From: Ischnura elegans
Taxonomy: Eukaryota > Arthropoda > Insecta > Odonata > Coenagrionidae
Assembly: GCF_921293095.1 (NCBI RefSeq)
Contig: NC_060253.1
Span: forward strand, 73,321,992 to 73,385,991
Reading direction: 5' to 3'
Length of the DNA: 64,000 bases
Below are positions 46,185 through 58,103 of the stretch, piece after piece (position 1 is the stretch's first letter; every line of letters begins with the position of its first letter). The notes under the pieces were generated by a model. That model ran no database searches. It was given only the letters and a program-made list of their open reading frames with translations, and was not told the origin of the DNA. A program made the position numbers and the translations under genes.

Positions 46185-47023
46185 TTATCTTTTCATTTAT
46201 TCTGAGAATTAAAAAATATGGTTCCTACAGAAATAATTTTTCATTTCCCCCATTGTACAGTTCATGGATTTTTGGAATGTCCAGTCTAAAATTGTTATAA
46301 TTTCAGCAAAGACTGCTCATAATAATTAAAGAGTTGAAAAAAAAATTTGGTGAATTATGAAAGACCCATAATTTTTCAGATTAATAACTTTAAATGACAT
46401 TTTTAAATCACAGTAGAAACGTAAGAACTCATTAAATTTTAATTGTTCGGTCAATGATAATGCATTTAAATCGAGTTTCCTTCCTGCTTATTCCCGATTT
46501 TGCATCACTTATATGACTACGAGACTACTTATGACTACGAGAATATCTTTTCCATCCGGCAATGGCTATCTTGCCTCCATACATAGTTTCATTTAAATGG
46601 ATTGTTGGACAACTATAAATATTTAATTCCATCCCGACGTTTCGGCAAACTTATAACATCTTCATGCCTGATAGAAGGGGTGGATTTAGGGGGTGGTTAC
46701 AGGGGTCATGACTTACCCCAAATTTTATCAAAAAATTTTTTATTTTTATCGGTTTAATAGTTTTTGTATTCCTGTAAAAGAGTAAAGGGAATGTATACGC
46801 AAAATCATAAGAAGTACTGTCTTTTGAGGGTGAGTGCAAGAGAGGAAAAATGGATTTTTCTCATCCCCTAAGTGTAATAGTCATTTGGTAATTTACGGTA
46901 ATCTAACACTTCAATTGAATAAAAGCCATTTATAAATGTTGATGGAGGCTTCTGTGGAGTGCTGCAGTAGGCGGTCCTTTACTTCCGGGTTGTCCTCCGC
47001 GTAGGTTCATCTTTGTGACAACA
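46185..47023. other. No gene recognised
   Basis: AT-rich. A motif 'ccgacgtttcgg' at about 46636 resembles retroelement-end motifs elsewhere in the window. Nothing else. Confidence 0.35.
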
Positions 47024-47304
47024 GTTTTCCCAGTGATGTATGGGCAGGGATGAGGGAGATAGATCCCCCCCAAAGCCTCAGAGAAATAAAAAAATTACTT
47101 AAAATATTGTTTAGTTTTGACGTATAATAACTGCATCTGCTTAAAGTTAAGTTTTAAGTGCCAAAATAATGTAAAATGTATTTCCAGGAATGTAATTCTA
47201 CAAAACTTTTCAAGGACTGTCTCATGCTTCCTGGGGGAGGTCGCCCCCCAAGGCCCCAATCTCCCACCCCAAATCATACTCCTAGTTTCGCCACTGGTTT
47301 TGCC
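47024..47304 (+). mobile_element. hAT-type MITE, family F4, copy 1
   Basis: About 47032-47296, flanked by GTTTTCCC and GTTTTGCC (one mismatch). The right tip read inward is CAGTGGCGAAACTAGGAG; the left tip is worn. The body 'gatagatcccccccaaagcc' is the reverse of the neighbour at 47351-47620. Confidence 0.7.
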
Positions 47305-47342
47305 AAAATTCCAATCAAATGATAATTTCCCATTCCATAAGC

Positions 47343-47628
47343 GGTGAATGCAGTGGTGTAACTAGAAATATGCTTTGGGGGGGATGGGATGGCCTGGTAT
47401 GGCAAAACTCCCCATACACCCCAGACAACCGGGGGAAAATTTTAAAAAAGCAACATGCCTGAAAAATCATTTTACATCATTTTTACACTAAAAATTTAGC
47501 TTTAAGCAGACGCAGTTATTAAATATCAAAACTATGCAATAGTTATAAATAATATTTTTATTTTCTGAGGCTTTGGGGGGGATCTATCCCGTCATCCCCT
47601 CCCCTATAATTACGCTACTGCGTGAATG
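47343..47628 (-). mobile_element. hAT-type MITE, family F4, copy 2 (inverted)
   Basis: The element at 47351-47620 (270 bp) is flanked by GGTGAATG and CGTGAATG (one mismatch). Tips are CAGTGGTGTAACTAG and, inward from the right, CAGTAGCGTAATTATAGG. It lies 54 bp from copy 1 in the opposite orientation. Confidence 0.8.
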
Positions 47629-47899
47629 CATTCACTTGCTTCCCTTTAGCATGAAGATAATGGGGTTAATAAGACCATGAGGGTGTTGAATTAGATTATT
47701 AGTAAAAGGAATGCAGATTATTAGTAAAAGGAATGCATCTATTAGTAAAAGGAATGAATATGTAATGCTATCAATGAGGAACTTGCATGGGTCGTAGATT
47801 GCTCTAAAAACTATTTTGAATAAGTCAAATGGATACATTAGCTCGCAAAAATACCTTCAGTTTCTCCATTCAACATCAAAAGAAATAAAAAAATTGCAT

Positions 47900-49760
47900 T
47901 TAAAATCGAGAAAAATTTCTCTGAGCCGACCACTGCGCGAAGACACCCGAGCGTTGCCGAGGCCAGGCGTGACGTCATAGGTGCCTAAACAACCGTAGGG
48001 AGTAGGGAAATACGCTGAGCGCATGGTGTAAAATTTGTTTTGAGGGAGTATTTAGCCGCTCATCGTCACTTTATTTTGTTCTGTTATTCTTGGGCAAGTT
48101 TTCCTATTGCTATTGTGCCTAGATTATTACTTGGGACATTAATAATGCGGCATCGGGATGATGAAGTACAAGCGTTTCAATTCGTATGTTTTAGTTATCA
48201 GAAAAATGGATGATAACGTTGCCACTCGTTCGATTAGTACACCTGAAACTCATTTACATCTACATAATACCCCGCAAGCCGCATAAAAGGCGTGTGGCAT
48301 GGGGTGTTAGGACACCAGCCTTTTTTTAGGACACCAAAAATTGATGCCACGACCCTCATGGAATTTGTTAAGACAAATTATTGCTATACGTCGGCGGCAA
48401 ATCGAGTTGTAAAAGAAACTTGTAAGTAATACTGGAGGATAACGATCGTATGCTGTGCTGTTGACGTTAGAGTAAGCTGTGCTGTTGAATTTGGCAACGC
48501 CGAATTAGCGGAGAAGGTAGTCCTATCCGTCCTACGGTACGAATTCACAGCAAAACAGTCTGCACACAATCCACATGTGAAATCGCGTATCGGTTCCGCT
48601 GCCAACACACACACAAGCTAAAACCTATTTCAATAATACAGGTAAATCCATAAACAATATACTAGCATATACCATAAAATTATAGTGGGAAATAGGCAAA
48701 TACTCTTATCAAAAACTGGATGTCACTGTCACATTCTTATATTCATCACGTACAACTTACAATAGCAGAACTCGTTATGATGAAAACAACTATTTATTCA
48801 CTGATTTAAACCCTTAAATTAGCCCACACAAGTGACACAGGTGACTTTTCTCACTACTATTCGTTGAAATAATGGAATAACAAACTTCACACACAGTTTT
48901 TATTTTAATAGCGTGATCGTGAAATGTCATATGACATATATATCTACGGTGAGCAACGGAGATTAGCACGCCACTAACAATTTTTACACCACTGTTAGGC
49001 ATTTATCGATAGCGTAATAGCACTTTTTACAATTCAATCACGATGGAACACTGATAACTCTTGGCCGATATTTTTCAACCTTGTCAAACTTTGTGCATTA
49101 CAACCACTGGCACTATGATTTTTAGCAGTAGCGTCACGTTGAAAATAACACTATTTTGGCACAAAAATGTTGCTAGATGTCTCCAATCAGCGAGCTAAAG
49201 TTGCATTGACTGGAATTCACCCCATAATACTAGCACAGACAGTCCTAAACGACGAATTCTCCGGTACCTACGAATAAACGGATAAAGTTATTGTATATAA
49301 AAGCTAAGCGGACATTAGTAAACATCAAAATCGTTCTAATTACATACTTAAATGAATGATATGCCGTCGATAACATCAACTTACAATTAACGTATCCCCC
49401 TTCCAATGGCCGTGGCTCAGACTCCTGCAACGATGTTATTTAGGTATTATAAAATTTTTGGTTTAACTGCTCCAGTTTTATATTTTATGCCCTTACTCAG
49501 ATATTAATATTATAAATAATGCAAAATACGAGGGCTTCCAAGCCTCTATCGTCGGATATTTATCTTTAAATATAAAAGAATCAACACGTCTAACAAACGA
49601 AGCTCTCACAACTGCTGGCAACTATTACAAACAATCACAACAATAGCTTCGCGTGATGTTTAGGCACCTTTGACGTCATCGAGGCTTCGTCGGCAGTGGC
49701 TTGGGGGGTGAGGGAGTTTTTCCCGCGCTTTAAAATTCGTTATATTTATCATTAAATATC
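47900..49760. repeat. Inverted repeats with TGACGTCA bracketing 1.65 kb
   Basis: TGACGTCATAGGTGCCTAAA at about 47971 and, inverted, TTTAGGCACCTTTGACGTCA at about 49658. Similarity extends some 70 bp outward at lower identity. Between them are a LINE tail (48251-48331) and small ORFs, one (49002-48814, minus strand) ending with two CxxC pairs. It may be a TIR transposon or two inverted copies of one repeat. Confidence 0.5.
48251..48331 (-). mobile_element. 3' tail of CR1/Jockey-like LINE, copy 3
   Basis: Minus-strand copy of the 3' UTR: read inward from 48331 it contains GGTGTCCTAACACCCC, GGCTTGCGG.. and ends TATGTAGATG. Only the last 80 bp were kept, a very short insertion. Confidence 0.75.
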
Positions 49761-49912
49761 TCGCGAAGGAAAACTCAGATATACATGCGGTTTTCTTTGT
49801 TGTATTCAGAAAATAATTTTCTGTCCGCCTGTGAAATAAAAAAAATTCATGCAAGTTCCCCATTAGATATTAACCTGGAAGCCAAGCTGTGCCTAAAGGT
49901 CATCAATAAATT

Positions 49913-50680
49913 GTGCGTTGCATTCTCTTCCAGATAGAGGCTCTCAATTTGTATATTTGTGTACTTTGTACATGCCTTCACATAGTTCCTGTGGGATACG
50001 ATCATTTGGTGGGGTACAATGTTTTGTATCTTGGTCACGCAATTGAATCTTGTGGCCATGGAAGGAAGCATGGCATTGTATCTGTACCAAAAGATCATAT
50101 CCTGCAGGAACTATGCGAAGGCATGTACAAAGTGCCATGTTCCTGCGGAAGATCATATGTTGGTGACAGTGGCGCAGCGAGGGGATAAAGGATTTCTCTG
50201 AGCTCTGGGGGGGGATAAAACCCCCCCAAGAGCTCAGAGAAATTTTCAAGTTTAATCCATTTTACTTATTTGGATCAGTATTACTTATAGAATAGTGTCA
50301 GTATTAATCAAATATCCCTCAGAAAGCCGTAAAACTCGCCATTTTGAACCATTATTCTTAAAAATTTTCTGGAGGAGGGCCCCCGCAACTCCTGCTTACC
50401 CTGGTAGTTATGCAATACCCCCCACACCCCTAAGTATTAGTTGTGCCTTAAACCCCCCCTATACTTAAATCCTAGCTGCGCCCCTGGTTGATGAAACATG
50501 CCGAGGGATGGCGACAAGGATGAAGGAGCATGTAAGAGCCACCAATCAAAAACAACTGCACTTTTCAGCCATGGCAGAGCATGCATGGAGTGAGGCGGGC
50601 CATAAAATTGATTTTGATAGAGCAAAGATAGTGGCAAAAGAGAGTCGCTACTACCCCAGGCAGATCAGGTAAGCATTAGA
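49913..50680 (+). mobile_element. Penelope-like element, GIY-YIG endonuclease region, split by a MITE
   Basis: LCEGMYKVPCSCGRSYVGD (ending about 50166) is the start of a GIY-YIG nuclease as in Penelope-like retroelements. A second stretch with GMATRMKEHVRATNQKQLHF and AMAEHAWSEAGHKIDF (about 50495-50670) looks like the following part. A hAT MITE lies between. The reverse-transcriptase part was not found upstream. An inverted copy of the first 50 bp of this region lies at 49958-50010. Confidence 0.7.
50159..50494 (+). mobile_element. hAT-type MITE, family F2, inside the Penelope-like piece
   Basis: The element at 50167-50486 (320 bp) is flanked by GTTGGTGA and GTTGATGA (one mismatch). Tips are CAGTGGCGCAGCGAGG and, inward from the right, CAGGGGCGCAGCTAGG. 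The body matches the copy at 4372-4661 in reverse. Confidence 0.85.
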
Positions 50681-53600
50681 AATCCAAAAAAACACCAAAT
50701 GTTAACAGGGACAATGGCTACCCAATCAGCAACGTGTGGAAGAGAGTACTGACCAATCAGCGCACAGTGGGAGGACAGCCAGTGCTATATAAGGCGGCAA
50801 AAAATCAACATTTCTCACCTTCGAGTGAAAACGAAAGCAGTATGGCTTTTGAAACTGTAGTCAACTATAAATAACAGATTTAGCTAGATAACCCAGAACT
50901 TGGCAGTCATTAATAACTTTTAAGTTGGAAAGCCATCAATGAAATCAAATTTGATTATAGATTTTATGTATGAGATTAATAGGATAAATTAGGAGTCATT
51001 ATCTAACAGGGAATGGTTAGTATTGCTTGATTTGCAGACAAAATAACACCTGTAGGAGAGATAAAGGATTTCAAGAAGACTGTAATAAATACAGAAAAGA
51101 GAATGAACAGCAAAATCCAATAATGAGAAAACAAAGATGCATGCAGCAAAAGAGAAGAAACCAAGGAAAGCATTAAACTAGAAAAACTGAAGCTTGAAGA
51201 GGTAAAAGAGTTTTGAATAAAATGGAGAACAGCTCAGGCAAAGAAATCATTCTGAATAAATAAGAATCCACACACAGCAGAAAATACTTATAGAGTAGTG
51301 AGGAAAAAATTCATCAGATGCCATGAATCAAGCATGTTTCTTTATGCGAGCAAGGAAATGAAGGTGATAGCAGCAGAGAAGTCTAGAGTGTAAGAGAGTC
51401 TAGAAGCCTGAGCATCTTATTCCAACCAACCTGGGGATGTTTTATTGTCTAAGTGAAGTATGTGGCCTTATAGGGATCCAGGTCAGAAGGATTTCTGTGC
51501 TGGACCTGACCTCTCCTGAGCCTCATTTCCCTGACCAATTAAACAAACCTTTTGAAGGTAAGTTTGTGAAGAAATTAAAAAGTAACTTAAATTTTTCCCA
51601 AGAAAGAGCCAAGTCTTGAATCTAAAAATGCTGTGCCAAAATCCCTCAAATATTCCTCCTCCCCTGATGGTAAAATGTCACTCCCTCTTTAAGAAAACTT
51701 ATAAGCAAGTTCATGTTCACCCTTTCGTGCCGGACGTTGGGTGGAGCTGAAGGTATTTTCATATGCAGAAGAACTGACGTCGGGCATAGCTGTCGCAGAT
51801 TTTTCAATGCAGACGACCAGATGTCAGCTCTGGCCGACGGGAGCGATGGAGTCGAGTGATCGCTGAGGCGGCAATTGTCGGATGTATTCAGGCCCGGCCT
51901 GAGACCCAGCTTAGCAGTCCTTAGGTCCACTCCTCGGCAATTAAGCTCGACCCTCCCATCCATTTATGCTCATCCTTACTGCAGGAATCCATTGCAAAGT
52001 GATTTTACTGTCAATAGTTTTTTCAATTATAAATTTTGTTGCATACTACAATTTTTTATACATTGAAATTAATTCTTTACTTTGTTCTGTGCGTAAGCAA
52101 TTTTCAAACGAAATCTTAGCTTTAAAAATAATGGAATTCTGGACTTATATCCTTATTACCTTGTATTTACTAACTCTGTCGTTATATTATTGAAAATCAA
52201 ATATAATGTTTGGTTGATAAAATCACTGGCAACGCAATAAGTTGACCATGGGTTCATGCTATGATAGGGTTAGAGGGTCTAGTTCAGTGACCGTGGTAAG
52301 GAAGTTAAGCTGCATTGAGCATTGAGCGAAAGGTCTCAAATCTGAGGGATGAAAATACCATGGTATGTCCACCCCAAAAAAGAGCTCCATGCAGAGGGTT
52401 TAAAAATATTCTCATGCTACTCGTAGCATGGAAAACGTTTTCCAAATGTAGGTGCCCACAGGAAATGGTAAGTGGATTTCACACTTCACTTGCTAGTAGG
52501 TGGGGTGGATGCACACCAGAAGGTGCAAAGGTCAAAGTGCTGACCAGTTATGGACCAACTCTTCTCAACCGCAGCCAATACTCATTGCTCTCATCTGCAG
52601 TTCTTGGCCATCACTCCTTAGTATACTTAGTTGTCTTTTCCTCTGGTGAATAAACTATTGATAGATTCTACTTGGTCTTGATTATTTATGGTTTAAATCC
52701 CTAAATTAGCACAAGTGCACATTAACCATTTCAGAGCCAGCCTATTTTGCATGGCGCATTGAAGAATGCCAGGGTTTTTCTTGCCAAATTTGTAGGTTTG
52801 CCCTTAAAAATTTATATAAAGCCTAGCATGCATATTTGAAGCTAATTTTTTCATATCCGTTTAATACTTACGGGTATATCAAATCATAAAAGATACTATA
52901 AAAACACTAACAAAGGCTACATGAAGCACAATACATAATTAAAAGGTGGAAGTGTGAAAAAACCCTGCTGATCAATCAGTCTGGTGGCACTATGAGGGTC
53001 AAATAACATATAATGGGCTTAAAATAAAGTGAGAAAATATCTGGAGTGTTATGAACACTGCTTAGTTATTTCCCTACAAATTGTATTCACGAAGTTATCT
53101 CAGGCTCCATAGTTGGATAAACTGGTGCATATACAGATAAAACCTCTTTAACGTATTGCATATTCCAAGAGAATTTCATTAATATGAGGAAATTTGACAC
53201 AAAGATGAAGTATGTATTAGCAGATGATCTGAAGACGAGAGTTCAGCATTGTCCATAAATTTATTTCACCCCGTCAATAAGAGTCTGCATTATTTAGACT
53301 TTTATGTAAAAAGCTTGAGTATAAATTACAACTGTTTGGATATCTCAATAATTTAATAGAATACATATATTTCCCCTGCCACAAAATACAGAGTACATAG
53401 AACAAAAGATAATTATACATAATATAATAGTTCAATGGTAGACCAGGTTAATTCCCATGAATGAACAGGAATCGATGTTAAAAAAATTTACATCCGCACG
53501 GAAAGGGCTTCAAGAAGAATTTAGCCCATAAGAACCAAAAATGTCTTTGGGTGGCCTGATATAAAAAAAATTTCAGAAGGGAATTTCAACAGTGAAAAAT

Positions 53601-54190
53601 CTATGACTAAATTCATAATTTTATATAAAAATACAGACCCCTTAATTTTCACTTGTCTTTGACTCTGTAAGTTACACTAATTGTTTATGTCTCAAAAGCA
53701 AACATTATTCAATGACCTATTGCAGATTTGCATTTTTCATCATACATTTTATCATCTCTAATTATGGGATAATGTTAGATGGAACACTTCCACCACAGTT
53801 TCCAACCATTTATCCCATATATAACATTATGTTTGATTATTTTTGGATTGAAAGTTATAAGTTACTAGTAGGACAGCTGATTTACCAAAGTTCTCTCTTC
53901 ATCACTTGAGGTCTTTGAGTCAGATGAGGTATGGACATTACACTTTGATCTGTTTTAAGCATGATCATGTTACAATAAAGGAAAATGTTCAAAATGACGC
54001 AACAACATGTGATATTAGAACAGGTGACTTCAGGAAAAAAATGTGGACTATCAAATAAATAAATCACCAGAAATAAGCCTTATAAGCATATTAATTGAAA
54101 CCAAGTTTTTGTATCATCAAGATGGTTGCATATTTGATGATTGGAATCATCATAATTAGGTACAATTTTTTCAACCTCCATGTATAGTAC
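50681..54190. other. Long stretch without a firm gene
   Basis: The first 200 bp probably belong to the 3' region of the Penelope-like piece and contain 'ctatataagg'. ORFs at 51646-51963, 52315-52653 and elsewhere show no recognised domain. Otherwise AT-rich. Confidence 0.35.
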
Positions 54191-54342
54191 CTAACAAAAA
54201 CAATTATGGTAATAAATTCCACACAATCAAGTGCACTGACAGTATCTTCATTAAAAAACATAACCACTGCTTTCCAGAATCCTGCCACTGTTATGTCCCA
54301 TGAGCTATATAGGAGGTATCTAATATCATTTGAATTAGCCAT
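54191..54342 (-). CDS. Candidate exon of a membrane receptor (weakly odorant-receptor-like)
   Basis: The minus-strand frame reads MANSNDIRYLLYSSWD, then GFWKAVVMFF and SALDCVEFITIIVFV, followed by a donor-like AG/GTACTA at 54190. The pattern 'S..I...LYSS.W...(F)..KA...F' and a hydrophobic exon end recall the sixth membrane segment of insect odorant receptors. The acceptor is not clear. A candidate partner exon is at 56198-56369. No full gene could be assembled, so this may be a decayed copy or a chance frame. Confidence 0.3.
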
Positions 54343-54995
54343 CAGTCTCCAAGATAATTCAGAAATTTCTCATCTCAAGGATGCAACCAGCAATAAATAT
54401 AGATACCATTTTCTCAAAAGGCTAATGATGGAATTACAATTCATTCCTTACACGTAAATGGTTCAATGTATTCAAGACCATGAAGGAACTTTCCCAGCAT
54501 ATAACATAAACCTTTACCTAAATCTATATTCTCATATTTTAGATAACAATAAATATATTTTGCAAATGCATATCTATGTCATCATTTGGAGGTATTAAAT
54601 AGATACCCAGTTATTGCTGTGCATGTAGAATTAACTGTAGTGAAATTTCATGAGAAATAACACCCAATTTTGTAACTTGAAATTAGTTGGTCCTCCTCAC
54701 CTGTATTCTACTGGTCCACCAGCAAAATCTTCCATGGTGGGTCGCCCAAAACCCAAACCCAAAATAGATAACCCACCCATTCATGGCTCTTTAATGATCC
54801 TATGATTAATCACCAAGCAATGAGGCATTATCAAGAATACACTCCTTGCAAATGAGAATTCTGATAAGAGTTTAAGAAGAGATAAAGGCCCCCAATCATA
54901 TTTTGATTCAGAATTTCTAGGTAGTAACATCAGAGCTCTCCTATCTGGTTTGGTCTTTCACCAGTTTCTGATATTAGTTACATATTCTCAAACTT
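54343..54995. other. No firm feature
   Basis: A minus-strand stretch at about 54700-54780 encodes GRPTMEDFAGGPVEYR before a donor-like GTGAGG. I do not recognise it and see no other copy in the window. Confidence 0.3.
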
Positions 54996-55382
54996 ATTAT
55001 CATCATAGGCACCGACTCCATGGGGCCTGAGGGGGCTCGAGCCCCCTCAATAATTCTTTTGGGGGGGCGGAGCCCCCCCAATAATTCAAGAAATTAATTA
55101 AGTGATATTATCATGCAGTGGCGCCGACTCCATGGAGCCTGAAGGGGCCTGAGCCCCCTCAAAAATTCGTTATGGGTGTGAGAAAATAATGTGTCAGGCT
55201 TGTAGATTTTCCCCGGAGTGTTCAGATATCGAGATTTGAGTTATCAGTGTTCTAATGTTGATCATATGACTCTTCAAAAATGCTTAAAAAACTTAAAACT
55301 CACTACTTATAAAATTTCCCAGGGCAAGATCCCCGGTTAGGGCCCCCCCAATATTTTTTGTAAGTCGGCGCCTGATTATCAT
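54996..55382. mobile_element. hAT-type MITE family F5: one whole copy and one partial copy in tandem
   Basis: A whole element at 55115-55374 (starting gCAGTGGCGCCGACTCC, ending GTCGGCGCCTG) lies between exact ATTATCAT copies at 55107-55114 and 55375-55382. A partial copy, 55004-55106 (CATAGGCACCGACTCC...), lies directly to the left and is preceded by a third ATTATCAT at 54996-55003. Both are free of coding sequence. Confidence 0.85.
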
Positions 55383-55783
55383 CTATTCCATTAATCCAAA
55401 AATGTCCATGAATAGACATGGAAAGGGCACAAAGAAACAGCACATTCAAGTCTATATTTTAGCCTTTTCCTTTTCATATCTCCTTAAAACCATTGAGCAA
55501 TTTTGTTTGTTTTCTCATAGATTAAGTGTACAATGCTATATTTTAGATAGGCTAAACAATCTGAGCAGAAAATCGTTAAAATCAGGTATCATCTGATGCA
55601 TTTTCAACCAAAAAAGCATAATGCTGAATATGCAAGTGAGTTAACAACTCAGCTGATTTCATTGTGACAGGGATATATCTACTTTCTTCTGGACTTTCAG
55701 GGAACAGTTATTACGGCACGCAGGGTAAAAAAGGTTAATTATCTGCTTCAGTAAATCAGATTAGTCGGAGTCAGATTATCTGG
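55383..55783. other. No feature recognised
   Basis: About 400 bp of AT-rich DNA between two MITEs, without a convincing exon or repeat. Confidence 0.4.
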
Positions 55784-56083
55784 GCCCCATCCATAGGCGG
55801 ATTTTGGGGAGCAAAATTGACATGGGCATGACATGGCCCCCCCACCAGATGCTTAAAAAATAGACAAGATATGTAATACGGATATCATTACGTTCATTTT
55901 ATTTTGTGCATTAAGGAGCCTCAATCATTTTATTTAATATTAATAACCCTCATATAAAAATGAAGAGAATAGGTATGTTCCGCAGTAATCGTTGTATTAT
56001 TTTTTTTATCCCAAATATGAGAAGACCTGTCAGACCCTTGTGTCCACCCAGAAAAAAATCCTGGATCTCCCCCTGGCCCCATC
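55784..56083 (+). mobile_element. hAT-type MITE, family F1, with exact target duplication
   Basis: The element at 55792-56075 (284 bp) lies between exact GCCCCATC copies at 55784-55791 and 56076-56083. Tips are CATAGGCGGATTTTGGGG and, inward from the right, CAGGGGGAGATCCAGG. It belongs with the copies inside the Helitron. Confidence 0.88.
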
Positions 56084-56197
56084 ATTATGTTTTGCCCTAG
56101 GATTTCATATTGATAGCCAGTATAATACAATGATAAATATTGCTTAACCCTTCCACTAAATAAGACATGCATACACTGGTAAGAGTTGCATGTCTAC

Positions 56198-56369
56198 CTC
56201 TGATGATGACAAACACAAGAATATTGTATACATTTGTCCTTTGGTACATATCACACAAGAATGTAATTCCAGTCCAAATTAAGGTTTCTAAGGTCGTTAC
56301 TAGACCAACTAATATTGTTGAAGTGTCTTGATGGGCATGATTGACTCTTGTCTCCAAGGTCATCAGGCT
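56198..56369 (-). CDS. Candidate exon of a membrane receptor (weakly odorant-receptor-like)
   Basis: A minus-strand segment of 172 bp between an acceptor (CCCTATTGCAG) and a donor (CAGAG/GTAGAC) is open throughout. It encodes SLMTLETRVNHAHQ, TILVGLVTTLETLIWTGITF and MYQRTNVYNILVFVIIR. The hydrophobic stretch followed by 'YQR..VY.IL' resembles the second membrane segment of insect odorant receptors. Homology cannot be proved by eye, and no complete set of partner exons was found. Confidence 0.35.
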
Positions 56370-56499
56370 CTGCAATAGGGCCAATCCAATGTTCAGAGTC
56401 GCAAATTTATGACCCCTAACTGGTAATTATTTGAGGCCTAGATCCCATCCAAAAATCTATACATGCCACTGACATGTGTGTAGTCAATTCACATTAATC

Positions 56500-56620
56500 G
56501 TCATGGGTAATATATATAAAATGCCAATATCCCTAGGAACTAGGACTAGGAATAAAACCACAGACCTTTGGCTTTCTGAGCTATTGCTCAGACCACTATG
56601 CTATCCACATTCCTAAATTC
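56500..56620 (-). mobile_element. tRNA-like SINE head (family C), decayed
   Basis: On the minus strand, TAGCATAGTGGTCTGAGC fits the pol III A-box consensus and GTGGTTTTATTCC is a worn B box 40 bp further on. No tail or target duplication was recognised. Confidence 0.5.
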
Positions 56621-56934
56621 CATGGCAGTTATTGCTAATTTCTCTGCCATTAATGTGGCAAGCTTGAAATCTAACATATCATGTTGATGTTCGTATACAC
56701 ATTTTTCAGTACTTTGTGACCAGTTATAGAAACATAATTTATAGACAAATTCATGCCCTTTCTCTCTAGGCCAACCTCATTAAATAATAGTTCACCAACA
56801 ACTGTTTCCACGCGGGACATGAGTCGATGTCCATTTGAAATGGCTGAATCAGGCAATGTGCAGAAGAGAGGAATCTGGATATGAAGATGGGAGAAAGTGG
56901 TGCGGATGATGGTGGTGCATGAGATGGTGGTGAG

Positions 56935-57175
56935 TTGGAGGGGAGGGCAGCCTCGTTTGGTGTACGCTAGCCTCTCCTCCCACCTGGTGGTGCTGCCCCC
57001 CCTGACAGTAGTGGGATGGCGCATCGCCTTGCACTGACGGCCACTCGCCGCTCGGGTGAGAGATCACAGTTTGCCCACTTGCCACAGGGGGTGTCGAGTT
57101 GCTTGATGTAGATGAAGTAGGGGAGGATGAAGAGGATGTTGATGATGATCTTTGAAAGCTGAATGGCCATGTCTG
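56935..57175 (-). CDS. Candidate GC-rich coding exon with a signal-anchor-like start
   Basis: An acceptor (CCATTCTTTGCAG) precedes ACATGGCC. The frame then reads MAIQLSKIIINILFILPYF, IYIKQLDTPCGKW and an arginine-rich stretch, and meets a stop at about 56967 unless a donor such as CACCAG/GTGGGA is used. G+C and third-position use differ from the surroundings. The overlapping frame rich in Ser and His (57178-56849) looks like the out-of-frame reading. I do not recognise the protein. Confidence 0.3.
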
Positions 57176-57180
57176 CAAAG

Positions 57181-58103
57181 AATGGTGAGATTAATGTGGA
57201 TAATATCCAAAGCAGCAGATGATATCCATCGGATATCTAAATTAAGTTGATATATCCCAAACACATTATAATTACACAAGGGATATTTTGAAAACGTTAT
57301 ATAGATATGCTGTTTGCAACATCCACAACGAGTTGTAAAAATCCCATCACCCCCTTTGCAAGGCTGACCACATTGCCAAAAATTGCAGAGCCACAATTGT
57401 GACTATTTTATATCATAAGGTAGAATTGCCTTATATGTATGCGTATAATCAGTGTAAATAAAACTTTGCATATCCCTTGCTTTTTTTTCATTATGATAGA
57501 AGTATAGGTAGCTCAAAATATCTTTTGCGCCCCTCCCCCCCTTGAGTTTTTTCTGTAACCGTAACTGCTCCCAATGCTGTAGCACCCAATGTAAAGAATT
57601 TTCTCACTAATCCGAATATGATATCCAAATATGTCTCGGTCAATCACAAATTCTATAAAATGCTACTATAATTCTAATAAAAATAGATGAAAGTCACGTG
57701 ACCCGAATAATGCTTTCTCATTGTCTTGACATCACCGAATGTTATTCAGTATGACTCAGTCCTCGTAGCTTCAGAGAAAGGCACCTCATTGAGTTTGTTC
57801 GGAGCAAATTCTCTATTTTTATTATTCTAGTAATTTCTCGAGGTTTTGAGCAAAGTCGTTTCAGTTAGAATTCGACGCTCCACTAACAGCAAAAATTGCA
57901 AAGTCTTTAAGGAAAATCAGGACTGGTTCGAAACAAAATTTTCAAAATAATTTCTCCAAACACATGAAAAATGATATTAGGAAAAGGCATGGAATTAAAA
58001 TAAAAATATTTTTTTTCAAGCAAATAATTTTAAAAAGTAATAAAGCGCTGTCATAATTTTCTTAAAATATTGGTTTCATTCACCTTTTCCACGCTAAAAT
58101 GAT
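57181..58103. other. No gene recognised
   Basis: AT-rich sequence with a C run at about 57530-57541. Nothing identified. Confidence 0.35.

Noticed and set aside
52315-52653. 112-codon plus-strand ORF
   Set aside because: No domain or repeat partner; composition like the flanks.
56849-57178. Ser/His-rich minus-strand ORF of 109 codons
   Set aside because: Low-complexity translation typical of an out-of-frame reading of the hydrophobic frame beside it.
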